Shown in pieces: positions 1 through 8,399 of a DNA stretch of 28,943 nt. The position numbers and the translations under genes are program-made. This DNA is from Spirochaetaceae bacterium UBA1306 (GTDB lineage Bacteria > Spirochaetota > Spirochaetia > Treponematales > Rectinemataceae): assembly GCA_002307245.1 (NCBI GenBank), contig DBTW01000018.1, positions 20,264-49,206 of the forward strand. Reading direction: 5' to 3'. Every line of letters starts with the position of its first letter. Position 1 is the stretch's first letter. The notes under the pieces are model-generated. The model did no database searches. It saw only the letters and a program-made list of their open reading frames with translations, and was not told the origin of the DNA.

Positions 1-2
1 AC

Positions 3-137
3 CGCTTCATCCTCCGCGCCCTCGAGCGCTTCGAATCGGAGGGTACCTGCGCCGGACGTGAGACCCTCGCCCGCCTGGCCGCAGCCGACGGCCGCGATCT
101 CAGCCCCGCCATGGTCAGGGCGCGCTTCGAATCCCTC
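3..137 (+). pseudogene. Truncated host gene, 3' part lost to prophage insertion
   Basis: One open frame runs from the window edge through position 137 (45 residues, rich in Leu, Ala, Arg and Glu, helix-like, with high G+C at third positions). It then continues by chance into the prophage end and stops at 174-176. I do not recognise the family. The segment resembles a small helical or winged-helix C-terminal region, but this is only an impression. The change from GC-rich coding sequence to AT-rich sequence at 138 coincides with the Mu-like end, so I infer that the gene was disrupted by transposition and that its remainder lies beyond the other prophage end. Confidence 0.6.
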
Positions 138-206
138 TGTAACAGCCCCCGAATTTTGATAATCTGTTTCACATAAAATGATAATAATCATGTTTTATCA
201 TGTCTT
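138..206 (-). other. attR: Mu-like right end with putative transposase-binding sites
   Basis: The prophage appears to start with TGT at 138-140. A GTTTCAC core lies at 166-172, starting 29 nt into the element. From memory of the Mu right end, the GTTTCAC core of site R1 starts at the same place (nucleotide 29), also followed by an AT-rich run. A second weaker match, GTTTTATCATG at 192-202, lies 26 bp further in and could be an R2 site. The flanking host pentamer CCCTC (133-137) is the predicted 5-bp target duplication. An imperfect inverted repeat at 173-198 overlaps both sites. Confidence 0.65.
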
Positions 207-645
207 TATAGAGTTTTTTCGTGCCATTTCTACAGCCCCGAGCGGCCAAGCGGTATACTTTGCCGAGCCTGTCCGCCCACGACTCGGGCCAACGGTCGTA
301 GTAGTGCGCCGAGTAGATCCCGCTTCCCCACGCGAGCGAAGCGCGCGATAGGAGGTTCATTGCGGCGGACGGCAGCCCGACACCGAGGAGGTAGAGCGGC
401 CCGAGACGACGGCTCTGCCTGACGTGCCCGTATTCGTGGCGGAGGATCTCGTCTTCGCCCGCAGATCCGGGGCCGACGATAATGCGATCCCCGAGGGACA
501 CGCCATTCCAGCCCATACTCTCGGAGACGTAGATGCGGACGCCGTGGATCGAGAGGCCCCTATAGGTCGCCCCAGAGATAAGGCACACGAGGAGCCCCAC
601 GATGATCTGGGGTAGTTGCCAGAGGATGAGGAGCGCGCGCTTCAT
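169..645 (-). CDS. Membrane-anchored HEYGH metalloprotease-like protein at the prophage right end
   Basis: This 158-residue protein has a hydrophobic N-terminal segment (about residues 5-25), consistent with a membrane anchor. Residues 70-74 read HEYGH, a gluzincin-type HExxH zinc site. About 45 residues later comes a WPESWAD segment (119-125) that could supply the third ligand. Proteins with this HEYGH ... LGPLYL ... E..AD layout are known as uncharacterised bacterial proteins; substrate and activity are unknown. Its ATG overlaps the upstream gene's stop by 4 nt (642-645). It is the last gene before the end, the place where Mu carries com/mom and where lysogenic-conversion genes are often found. 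Its final codons overlap the transposase-binding region. Protease function is inferred from the motif only. Confidence 0.8.
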   Translation of the reverse strand: MKRALLILWQLPQIIVGLLVCLISGATYRGLSIHGVRIYVSESMGWNGVSLGDRIIVGPGSAGEDEILRHEYGHVRQSRRLGPLYLLGVGLPSAAMNLLSRASLAWGSGIYSAHYYDRWPESWADRLGKVYRLAARGCRNGTKKLYKDMIKHDYYHFM

Positions 646-1082
646 CGCTTGCCTCCATGCGCGCCCTTCGTAGGCTTCTTCCTCGGGGCTCCGGGCGCTT
701 TTGCCTTCTCGGGCTCCTTGGTTGGCGCGACGGCACCGACGGCCTCCAGGGCGATCTCTTGCTCTCGCGTGGTCGGCGCGTCGAACTCGTCCCAGGTAAA
801 GAGCGGAGTCGGATTAAACTTCGACTCCGTGCTCAGGTACTCCGCGATCGTCGCATTGCAGGCGATCGATCGCGGGTCGCTCTTGCGTTCATCCTCGGGG
901 ACATCCATGAGGCCCGAGGCCGCTAGGATTGCCTTGCATTCGTCATTGAAGAGTTTGATCTCATGATCAATGGCGTCGATGTACCTGCGTCGCTCGGCGC
1001 GCTTCTCTCCTTTTACGGCGACCGACGACAAGACAATGAACGCTCCGATTTGATTCGCATTGATGATGTCAACTAACTTCAT
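642..1082 (-). CDS. Hypothetical phage protein, DUF1617-like N-terminus
   Basis: The 146-residue product has an N-terminal half with basic and helical character (a KGEKRAERRRYI segment at about residues 24-35). This pattern recalls DUF1617 proteins, found near tail genes of other siphophages, but the resemblance is from memory and weak. The C-terminal 35 residues are a Pro/Lys/Ala-rich, probably disordered tail. A good ribosome site (GGAGGC) lies 3 nt before the ATG. The gene sits 12 nt after the tail-fibre stop and overlaps the next start by 4 nt, so it is part of the late operon. A tail-fibre accessory or chaperone role would fit its position but is not shown. Confidence 0.7.
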   Translation of the reverse strand: MKLVDIINANQIGAFIVLSSVAVKGEKRAERRRYIDAIDHEIKLFNDECKAILAASGLMDVPEDERKSDPRSIACNATIAEYLSTESKFNPTPLFTWDEFDAPTTREQEIALEAVGAVAPTKEPEKAKAPGAPRKKPTKGAHGGKR

Positions 1083-1094
1083 GTTGCCTCCAAT

Positions 1095-4000
1095 CTATGT
1101 CTGTGGATTATGTAGCTCTATGCGAGTGCAATACATCGCATAACTCGCGTTATATCTTTTTAGTTGCACGTTGGCTCCTGACGCAGCGCATACACCAGAC
1201 GTCCCAGTGAGCAGGACCACGCTAGTCGCGCCGGATGAATAGCGGCTATACCAATACAGTGCGGAGGCAGTGCTTCCGGATACATTTTCAGAAACGCTTA
1301 ACAGCCCCGACTCGCCCAGGGCTGGAGTAAATATCGTTGTCAATGTAGTGCTCGATGCAATATATATAGCAGTGCAAAACTTATTAGCCCATACGGAAGA
1401 CCAGTTATAACCGCTACTCCCAAGGCTCATAACCGATGAAGTATACGGAGATAAATCTGTTGCGGAAAACACGTACTCCTTACCTGTACTTGATCCATTA
1501 TTGATAATTACACTTACAGAATTGCCCCATGAAGATCCATGTACTCTTAAACGGGAATATTGCGTTTCTGAACCTTGAGCATATAGATCGATAATACTTT
1601 CATGATCTTCTTCTCCATAAAACTGAGATATAAATGAATATTCTTGCGTATTATCATCTGGCCCGTAAATAAGTTTTTCCTTTACCCCGCCCCCATGCCC
1701 TCCAACAACTCCGCTCTGTAAGTTTTTACAAACCCTAATTGCATCATACGGAACAGTGGATATCGTTTGCATATTATAAGTGGCAAACATTAATCCATTA
1801 CCAAAAACGTCATTTACCGCATTACCTTTTATTGCCACATGCCCATCACTCGAATAAATTGCCGACCCTGACGTTATGGAAGCGGCACTTAGGTTTCCGC
1901 TAAAAGTTCCGGTTGCTCCGCTCAAGTGGGTGACGTAGAGGTTGGCGATAAAGGATGGCGACCCAGCGAGATCGACGACGTTGATGCGGTCAGCGGTAAT
2001 CGATCCCGCGGCGATCTTAACGGCAGTGATAGCGCCCGCGGCGATGGCATCGGCCCCAACGGCGCCCGCGGCGATGGTGCCCGCAGTGATCGCTCCGGCC
2101 GCGATCTTGGCCGCGGTTATCGCGCTGGCCGCGAGCTTGTCGGTAGTAATCGAATTGGTCTGGATCATTCCGGGGCCGATGCTCGTTATGGCCAGGGGGG
2201 CCCATGTGGTAAGGTCTACTTGGTTTGACGACGCTACCCCGAAAAATAATCGAGTTAAGAATAAATATGGATCTGTTCCTATATTATTCATATGGATGGA
2301 TATTCGCGCCATGGTCGCCCCGGATGGGGCTGTGGCGAATCCACCACGCCTATCGTATCCGGCAAGTGTAGCCCCACCTGAATTCCCGGTGGGAATTGAA
2401 ATGCTAGAGACTGAGATAGAATCGGTATTGCTTCGCCACTCGATTTGTATAGACCCCGTGCATCGGTGCGTACCGAAGTACCCGGACACCTCATAGCGGG
2501 TTCCGGGTACTACGGCAATGCGCGAGACATTGTAAATACCGATGTCTAACGCAGTTGATGCAGGCGAATGTATATATGCCACCCCAGACCCTAGCTCGGT
2601 CGGAAGTGTCCAGTATGGACTTAAGTTAGCCCCACATGTTCCGGATCCAGACCATTCGTAGTAGGCCCAATTATCCAATGGGGACGCTGACGAAAAATCA
2701 GAGTTATACAATAAATTGCTTGATAATCCAACAGATATTTTTTCGGCGGTCACGGCACCGGCGGCGATGATTGAAGCCACAACCGAGGCCGCCGCAAGCT
2801 TAGGAGTTGATATCGCCCCGTCTGCTATTTGCGTGGTTGTGATCTGCCCGGCTATTTTGGCGGCTGCGAGGCCAGCTATCTGGTCGCTTGTGAGCTGGCC
2901 CGCGATGTCGGCGGCCGCGGTGGCCGACGTCCATCCGGTAGCGGTTAGGCGGTAGAGTTTATTGTCGGTCGTGAGGACGACGATATCTCCTACAGCGTAA
3001 CCCGTGTAGGGCGAGGCGGGCAGCGCAGTCACTACCTGCTTGGCGTGGATCGTCTGCGCAACGGCGGTTTGGAGCTTGACGGCCTGGGTGAGGGTCGCGC
3101 CCTCGGATGATGACCAAGCATAGGCGTCGGCGCTCGCGGCCGCCCATGCCTGAGCATAGAGGGGATGGGTAGCTGTCATCACCTCCCACGAGTCACCGTC
3201 ATAGTAGCGGATAAGTCCGCCCCCCGATGTCGCGGCGCTCGAGTCGAAATAGTAATCGTTGGTAACGACTTTTACGGTAGGGGCGGTCGTCCTCGGACCC
3301 CAGTAGAGCGGCGTCGTGTCGATGTCGGAGTAGATCGGCACGTCGAGCGTTTTAAGCGTATAGGCAACATCCTCCGAATCTATACGCGTAAGGACTGCAC
3401 GCACGCTCGACGATCCTGCACTTGGCGTGTAGACGTGAGAGGACTCGAGTTCTTCCGACGTATATCCCAAAGTCCACGTAGCGCCAAGTAGATCATAGAT
3501 TTCAAATTGGCCAAGGTACCCAGTGCCATCTGATAGTTTAGCTGAGAAGGTTACGGTGGGCGGAGATATTGCGCCTGTCCTTTTTTTACTCAGCGATGGT
3601 ACGGAGGATGTGAGGGCCACTCCGGCAACGACGGCCTCGGCTGTAGCTTTCTGGGCCTGCTTTCGCGGATCTGATGTTGCTGTTGACGGCTCGGACAGCA
3701 CAGATTGATAGCTGGCCGTAGGATCGATGGTAACGGGGGCGATGGAGATGCATCGATAGGTGTATATCTCGGTCTCGGCGTCGTACTGTCGACCAACGAT
3801 CAGGACGATTCCCGAAAGCCCCGAATAAGGATCTCGTAATGTTGCAATGGTTCCGATTGTTATTTTGGTTTCGCTACGAGCTGTGTGGCGCCAGCAAGCT
3901 GTTCCGTATTGGTACGCGATGTAGCAGACGAGGCGAGCAGCCACGCCTTCGTCGTGGACGAATTCCGCTGTGATCGTCGTCGATTTTTGGGGTACGTCGA

Positions 4001-5123
4001 CCGTATTCTTGACTATGGAATTTTCAGCACCTCTATAGATCACATCTGCGTAAATGTCACAGTAGTAGATATCGAGAGAGGCGGCTGTTGGATTTTTATA
4101 GGCGATGCGAGCGCGTTTATTTTCGAAGATCGGGGAGAATGCCGGGATAATCCCGGAAGAAACATGGACATCAAGCTGATGGTTTTTAGTCAGGACGAGC
4201 TGAGTGAAGTCGGTATTCTTCGAGGTTTTCCCCGCGCTCGAAACAGTCGATGATAGAGCGTTGTCGTCATAGTCCCACCATGTATCGGCGACGTTGGCCT
4301 CCTCGGGCCAGAGGAGGCCAGCTTGGATCGGGTAGCCCGAACGCTGATTGTCGGATCCGAAGGGTAAATCGGCCATGTAGAGAAGGCAATCTGTTTTATC
4401 TTTGAGGGCATACCACTTGACCTCGATGGAGTCTGCTTCGCGCTCAACCCGCTCGGTTTTCAGGTCGGTCATCACGATGTCCTCGTCAAGATCGATCGCC
4501 GATACAGGAGACAGGTTCATCCATTTATAAATCTCGAAATGATCCACGACCCAATGCATCACTAGGCCATATTGCCAGAGGAGATTATCGAGGGCATCGC
4601 CTACAACCGTATCCACATCAAGAGCGAATGCATGCAGGACCGTCGTATCTCCTACAGTAATATTTACTAGGGTACCTGAGAGACCGCACAGGCTTAATAA
4701 GCGTTGAACAATTGATGATCCTGGGGAATTGATATTGCACACATACTGATCTTCCCACGCGACTGCATCTGCAGCTTTTATCTTGCGATCGAGATAGGAC
4801 GAGAAGTCGAGGATCTCGAGCTCGGAATCGGATAGATCAACGCCATCGATCGCGAGTCCATTGGAGGACCACGCATCCGTCGGGGCGAGGAGCCCCTTGA
4901 ACTGTAGGACGCCATCATCAAGGATCCGAACGACGATCGATCCAGTGACCGCAATGCGCTTGGCGAGGTAGGCAGGCGTCGTGGCGAAGGTGATCCGCCA
5001 GAGGGACGTCGCATGGTGAAACGAATCTGAGCATAAACGCTCATCTGGCGTTGCCGAGCTCAGCTCATAAGGGCCCTGATCTCCCGATCCATCTCCGAAA
5101 TCTATGTACGCTTCGTAGTTCAC
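1095..5123 (-). CDS. Large tail-tip / host-specificity fibre protein
   Basis: This 1342-residue protein immediately follows the tape measure (4-nt overlap). Residues 1 to about 460 look like a structured tail-tip or hub domain. About 460-740 is a linker with beta-sandwich-like segments. Two stretches (about 740-800 and 970-1050) are made of AAKIAAGAIT-type repeats, typical of trimeric fibre shafts. Between them, residues about 800-965 begin with LLYNSDF, the start of a carbohydrate-binding jelly-roll-like domain. The C-terminal 280 residues carry an LGSSGYNWSSVWA motif seen in fibre tips. DNA for the jelly-roll domain and the tip is clearly more AT-rich than the shaft, suggesting exchanged receptor-binding modules. 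Host recognition is inferred from position and architecture. Confidence 0.85.
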   Translation of the reverse strand: MNYEAYIDFGDGSGDQGPYELSSATPDERLCSDSFHHATSLWRITFATTPAYLAKRIAVTGSIVVRILDDGVLQFKGLLAPTDAWSSNGLAIDGVDLSDSELEILDFSSYLDRKIKAADAVAWEDQYVCNINSPGSSIVQRLLSLCGLSGTLVNITVGDTTVLHAFALDVDTVVGDALDNLLWQYGLVMHWVVDHFEIYKWMNLSPVSAIDLDEDIVMTDLKTERVEREADSIEVKWYALKDKTDCLLYMADLPFGSDNQRSGYPIQAGLLWPEEANVADTWWDYDDNALSSTVSSAGKTSKNTDFTQLVLTKNHQLDVHVSSGIIPAFSPIFENKRARIAYKNPTAASLDIYYCDIYADVIYRGAENSIVKNTVDVPQKSTTITAEFVHDEGVAARLVCYIAYQYGTACWRHTARSETKITIGTIATLRDPYSGLSGIVLIVGRQYDAETEIYTYRCISIAPVTIDPTASYQSVLSEPSTATSDPRKQAQKATAEAVVAGVALTSSVPSLSKKRTGAISPPTVTFSAKLSDGTGYLGQFEIYDLLGATWTLGYTSEELESSHVYTPSAGSSSVRAVLTRIDSEDVAYTLKTLDVPIYSDIDTTPLYWGPRTTAPTVKVVTNDYYFDSSAATSGGGLIRYYDGDSWEVMTATHPLYAQAWAAASADAYAWSSSEGATLTQAVKLQTAVAQTIHAKQVVTALPASPYTGYAVGDIVVLTTDNKLYRLTATGWTSATAAADIAGQLTSDQIAGLAAAKIAGQITTTQIADGAISTPKLAAASVVASIIAAGAVTAEKISVGLSSNLLYNSDFSSASPLDNWAYYEWSGSGTCGANLSPYWTLPTELGSGVAYIHSPASTALDIGIYNVSRIAVVPGTRYEVSGYFGTHRCTGSIQIEWRSNTDSISVSSISIPTGNSGGATLAGYDRRGGFATAPSGATMARISIHMNNIGTDPYLFLTRLFFGVASSNQVDLTTWAPLAITSIGPGMIQTNSITTDKLAASAITAAKIAAGAITAGTIAAGAVGADAIAAGAITAVKIAAGSITADRINVVDLAGSPSFIANLYVTHLSGATGTFSGNLSAASITSGSAIYSSDGHVAIKGNAVNDVFGNGLMFATYNMQTISTVPYDAIRVCKNLQSGVVGGHGGGVKEKLIYGPDDNTQEYSFISQFYGEEDHESIIDLYAQGSETQYSRLRVHGSSWGNSVSVIINNGSSTGKEYVFSATDLSPYTSSVMSLGSSGYNWSSVWANKFCTAIYIASSTTLTTIFTPALGESGLLSVSENVSGSTASALYWYSRYSSGATSVVLLTGTSGVCAASGANVQLKRYNASYAMYCTRIELHNPQT
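1990..2145 (-). repeat. Short tandem repeats coding the second fibre shaft
   Basis: Degenerate 15- to 30-bp units such as GCGATCTTGGCCGC and GCGATGGTGCCCGC recur here and encode repeated (A/T)AAKIAAGAIT motifs. A similar but more diverged block lies at about 2740-2900 and encodes the first shaft. They are protein-level repeats and also likely sites for homologous exchange of fibre modules. Confidence 0.75.
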
Positions 5124-8100
5124 GTCTTCTCCCGCTGTCCTCGTGCTTGGCGCCGCTCGATCGTGGTCGCGAGCTTGTCCGCATAATCGTCATCGCCGAT
5201 GATGTTGCCTTTCACTTCGACGGTAATCTGATTCAGAGTACTTCCACTCGATCCCGATTTGCTCAAGGTTAGTTCGCCGCGGCGAAGGCCCTCGCTAAAG
5301 CTGGCCGGGACGATGGTCTCTTTTTTGTGGACGATAGCCAACTGGGTTTGCGGGATCTCTACGGCGCCGACCGCATAACCGGCTACTCCTGCGGCATGAA
5401 GAGCAGCATCCGATATTTCATTACCCTCATTGAGGGCGTCGAGAATGTCCTGGAGCGCGTCAAGCTGGGCTTCCTCCTGGGACTCGAGTGCATCGACGGA
5501 CGCATTGTACGTGCTCGTGGTACTGGCCATTCGAGATGCATACGATGACTCACTGATAGCCCCAAGTTTTAGTAGATTCTCTAGGCTTTCGACATTCTCC
5601 TGGTATGCACTGTCCAGGTCTTCTTTCCGAGAGTCGAATATTTCTCGGACGTCGTCCATTGAATCGGAAACGGCTTCAACTTTATCCGCTATACGCGCTT
5701 CTGAATCTGCGATCTCCGAGCTCGTCTGTAAATGTGCCAGACGATCAATGTCTATTCCTGGAAGCTTGTTTACAAGCTTAATCACTCCATTAATGACATC
5801 AATAATCTTATTCCCGAATGGGACGATCACGGAATCATTGAGCCAGGTAAAGGCCTTGCCCGCGAGTTTCAAAGAAGGCAGTACGGTGATACTAAGGACT
5901 GCAGTGATTAATTTAAGGAGCGTCATTGAGCTGCTCGTAATGGGCTGCCCAACCTTCCCAATCTCCTCGAACATATCGATCAGTACGGATAGTGTTTCAT
6001 CTATTGCAGGGTTGAGGATTGACTCCTGGAGATCTCCAGCAACCTTTATGAGTGAGCTTATTCCATTCATTACTTTTTGGAATGATTCCAGCGACGTCAC
6101 AACCTTAAGGACAATTGAGACGAGCGCTATCCAAGGATTGGAGCCCCCGAGGCCTGCAACCGAGCCAACCTCCGTATTTTGTACCGCGTTTCCGATAGCA
6201 GCGCTAGTATATTCGCCAACATTTCCGGTGGCTTCTGCGTCTTCCATTTTATTAGCGTAATAATTTTTCTCTTTTTCATATTCTTTTTTTGCCGCATCAA
6301 GACGAGCATCCGCGATTTCTCTTGCATAGTATTTTGCGATCGCAAGCTTCTGCTCTTCCGTGCCCGTAAATAGAGTTAAGGTTCGGTCGCGCTCAAGCTG
6401 CAGATCGTCTATTTTCGTTTCGGTGTACTTGGCATCGATCGCTCGGGATTCATTCGCCTGATCGAATAGCGTAGCATTTATTTTTAATGTTTCGGCAGCG
6501 ACGCGTTGAGCTTCGGCTATGCGTGCATCAGCGACCTTGGCCGCTTCCTCGATCTCTTTCTTGGATAGGTCCTTGGCGAGTTTGGTTCTCTTCTCATCGT
6601 AATAGGCGTTAATCTCGTCGATTACTTTCTGATTGGCCGGGCCTATGCCTGCAGTTGTGGCATCGTCAAGTTTTCCTTTCCGTTCGTACTCGAGGCCCGC
6701 ATAGGGGTCCCCAGACTGGCTTGCCTGGTATTTCCCATATTCGCTTGCCCACGATGCCTTAAAGGCAGCGGCTTTTTTATTGAGATCATCAAAGCTTTTC
6801 TTCCTCTCCTCGAGCTCTTTTCCGATAGCCTGGAGGCTAGCTTCCATGCTCGTAGTCCAGCCGCCGGATCCGGTTTTCGACGCTTGAGTTTTGAGCCATT
6901 CCATTGAGGTCTTCATGGCCTCGAGCTCTTTCCGTGTTGTTATATCAAGCTCGTGCTGATATGACTTGGTCGCATCTTCGGCTTCTTTTGCCGCAGCCGC
7001 CGTATCGCGGAGCGCCGAAGAAGCGCTTTTGGTTTGAGACGTTGACTCCTTCGTCGCATCAGTAGATTTATTTTGCGATGCGGCATAGGCGATATAGCCA
7101 GCAGTCGCCAATCCAACAGCGACAATCCCCGCGATGAGTATTGGATTCCCGACTGCCTTAGCAGCATTCAGAGCCATGGTCGCCGCGTAATGCAACCATG
7201 TCGCGGCAGTAGCGGCGGCCATCTTAATGGCCCAGATCCCAATTAAGACAACTGCGGTTACAAGCGCCCCAGCGAGGATCCCCTGGAGTATGGGCGAATC
7301 GCTTATCGCCGAATTCATGCTTGTCATCACACCGATGATGGCTTTAGCCGCGGGAAGAAGGAGTTGACCATATGATGCGGCCACGCCGTCGAGGGAGTCT
7401 TTATAGGTTGACCACATACCTTCCCAGGTCTGGGCGCCTCGGGCCATTCCGCCGAAGAACTGGCCTCCCTCGCTGGTCATCCGCTGCATTGCCGCTATGA
7501 AATCACTGGTCGATACCTCACCTTTCGACATCATCTCGAAGACCGCAGATTCGGTCTTTCCATACCCCGTAGCTAGGGCATCGAGAATAGGAACGCCCGC
7601 TTCCATGAACACGTTCATTTGCTCGAGGTCGACCTTGCCCTTTACGGACATCTTCGAGAAGGAGCCAACCATCGACTCGAATTTCTGTTGGTTCCCAAGA
7701 GACAGGTCGCCGAGTTGCCCGAGGCGTGTGGTGAGATCGGCGATCGGTGTCTTCGCCGCTTGGAGTTGCTGTGCAGCCGCGGCCGTCCCCTCTAGGCTAA
7801 ATGGAGTGACATTTGCAAATTGCCGTAATGACTTGAATTCTGCTGCGGCGGCGGCCGTCGATCCGGTAAGGGTTTCAAAATTGGCTTGCAGCATCTCGTA
7901 GCGGCCGGCCGTCTCGATGGCGACCTTGCCCGCGTCGAGCGTCGCAGTGCCGATAGTCTGGAATATTTTAACAGCAGCAATGGATCCGAGCGCTCCCTGG
8001 AGATCGGAGATACTCCCCGTCATGACGCGATTTTGTTGCTCCATTTCTCGGGATGCAGTAGTGGCCGCGTCATACTCAAGTTTTAGGTCCTGGATCTCAC

Positions 8101-8395
8101 GAGTTTCGGGCGTGATGCCTTGGTCGATGAGGTCGACCATGGCGCCTCGGAGAAGCGCCTGACGATTTTTAAGTCCCCCGAGCTCGTCTCCAAATAGCCG
8201 AGCGGCAGTCTCGTTCTTCTTGAGATCGGAAGCGAGATCGGCAAGCACGGATTTTACTTCACGCGTTGAGGGGGCGAGAGCCTTGGCATCAGCGGCCAAG
8301 GCCTTCACCTCCGTCGACATGCCGCGCACTTCCTCGCGAGCTTCACGAGCAGCGACTTCGATTTCTAGTTTCAGAGTTTCGCTCGTGTCCGCCAT
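5120..8395 (-). CDS. Tail tape measure protein
   Basis: The 1091-residue product has the features of a siphophage tape measure. The N-terminal half is helical with coiled-coil character. A conserved tape-measure N-domain segment lies near residues 270-330 (VSTSDFIAAM... WEGMWSTYKDSLDG). A hydrophobic block at about 360-440 is expected to interact with the host membrane during DNA ejection. Long Lys/Glu/Ala-rich helices follow to about 640, with further hydrophobic helices at about 720-850. It lies between the tail chaperone genes and the tail-tip gene, the standard order. By the usual ratio of about 1.5 Å per residue, the length would predict a tail of about 160 nm (inference). Confidence 0.93.
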   Translation of the reverse strand: MADTSETLKLEIEVAAREAREEVRGMSTEVKALAADAKALAPSTREVKSVLADLASDLKKNETAARLFGDELGGLKNRQALLRGAMVDLIDQGITPETREIQDLKLEYDAATTASREMEQQNRVMTGSISDLQGALGSIAAVKIFQTIGTATLDAGKVAIETAGRYEMLQANFETLTGSTAAAAAEFKSLRQFANVTPFSLEGTAAAAQQLQAAKTPIADLTTRLGQLGDLSLGNQQKFESMVGSFSKMSVKGKVDLEQMNVFMEAGVPILDALATGYGKTESAVFEMMSKGEVSTSDFIAAMQRMTSEGGQFFGGMARGAQTWEGMWSTYKDSLDGVAASYGQLLLPAAKAIIGVMTSMNSAISDSPILQGILAGALVTAVVLIGIWAIKMAAATAATWLHYAATMALNAAKAVGNPILIAGIVAVGLATAGYIAYAASQNKSTDATKESTSQTKSASSALRDTAAAAKEAEDATKSYQHELDITTRKELEAMKTSMEWLKTQASKTGSGGWTTSMEASLQAIGKELEERKKSFDDLNKKAAAFKASWASEYGKYQASQSGDPYAGLEYERKGKLDDATTAGIGPANQKVIDEINAYYDEKRTKLAKDLSKKEIEEAAKVADARIAEAQRVAAETLKINATLFDQANESRAIDAKYTETKIDDLQLERDRTLTLFTGTEEQKLAIAKYYAREIADARLDAAKKEYEKEKNYYANKMEDAEATGNVGEYTSAAIGNAVQNTEVGSVAGLGGSNPWIALVSIVLKVVTSLESFQKVMNGISSLIKVAGDLQESILNPAIDETLSVLIDMFEEIGKVGQPITSSSMTLLKLITAVLSITVLPSLKLAGKAFTWLNDSVIVPFGNKIIDVINGVIKLVNKLPGIDIDRLAHLQTSSEIADSEARIADKVEAVSDSMDDVREIFDSRKEDLDSAYQENVESLENLLKLGAISESSYASRMASTTSTYNASVDALESQEEAQLDALQDILDALNEGNEISDAALHAAGVAGYAVGAVEIPQTQLAIVHKKETIVPASFSEGLRRGELTLSKSGSSGSTLNQITVEVKGNIIGDDDYADKLATTIERRQARGQREKT

Positions 8396-8399
8396 TACC

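Noticed and set aside
1990..2145. CRISPR-like repeat array
   Set aside because: The repeats are degenerate, in frame and code for fibre shaft motifs; there are no uniform unique spacers.
1095..5123. Invertible fibre segment or diversity-generating retroelement
   Set aside because: No invertase, reverse transcriptase, inverted crossover sites or template/variable repeat pair was seen in the window.
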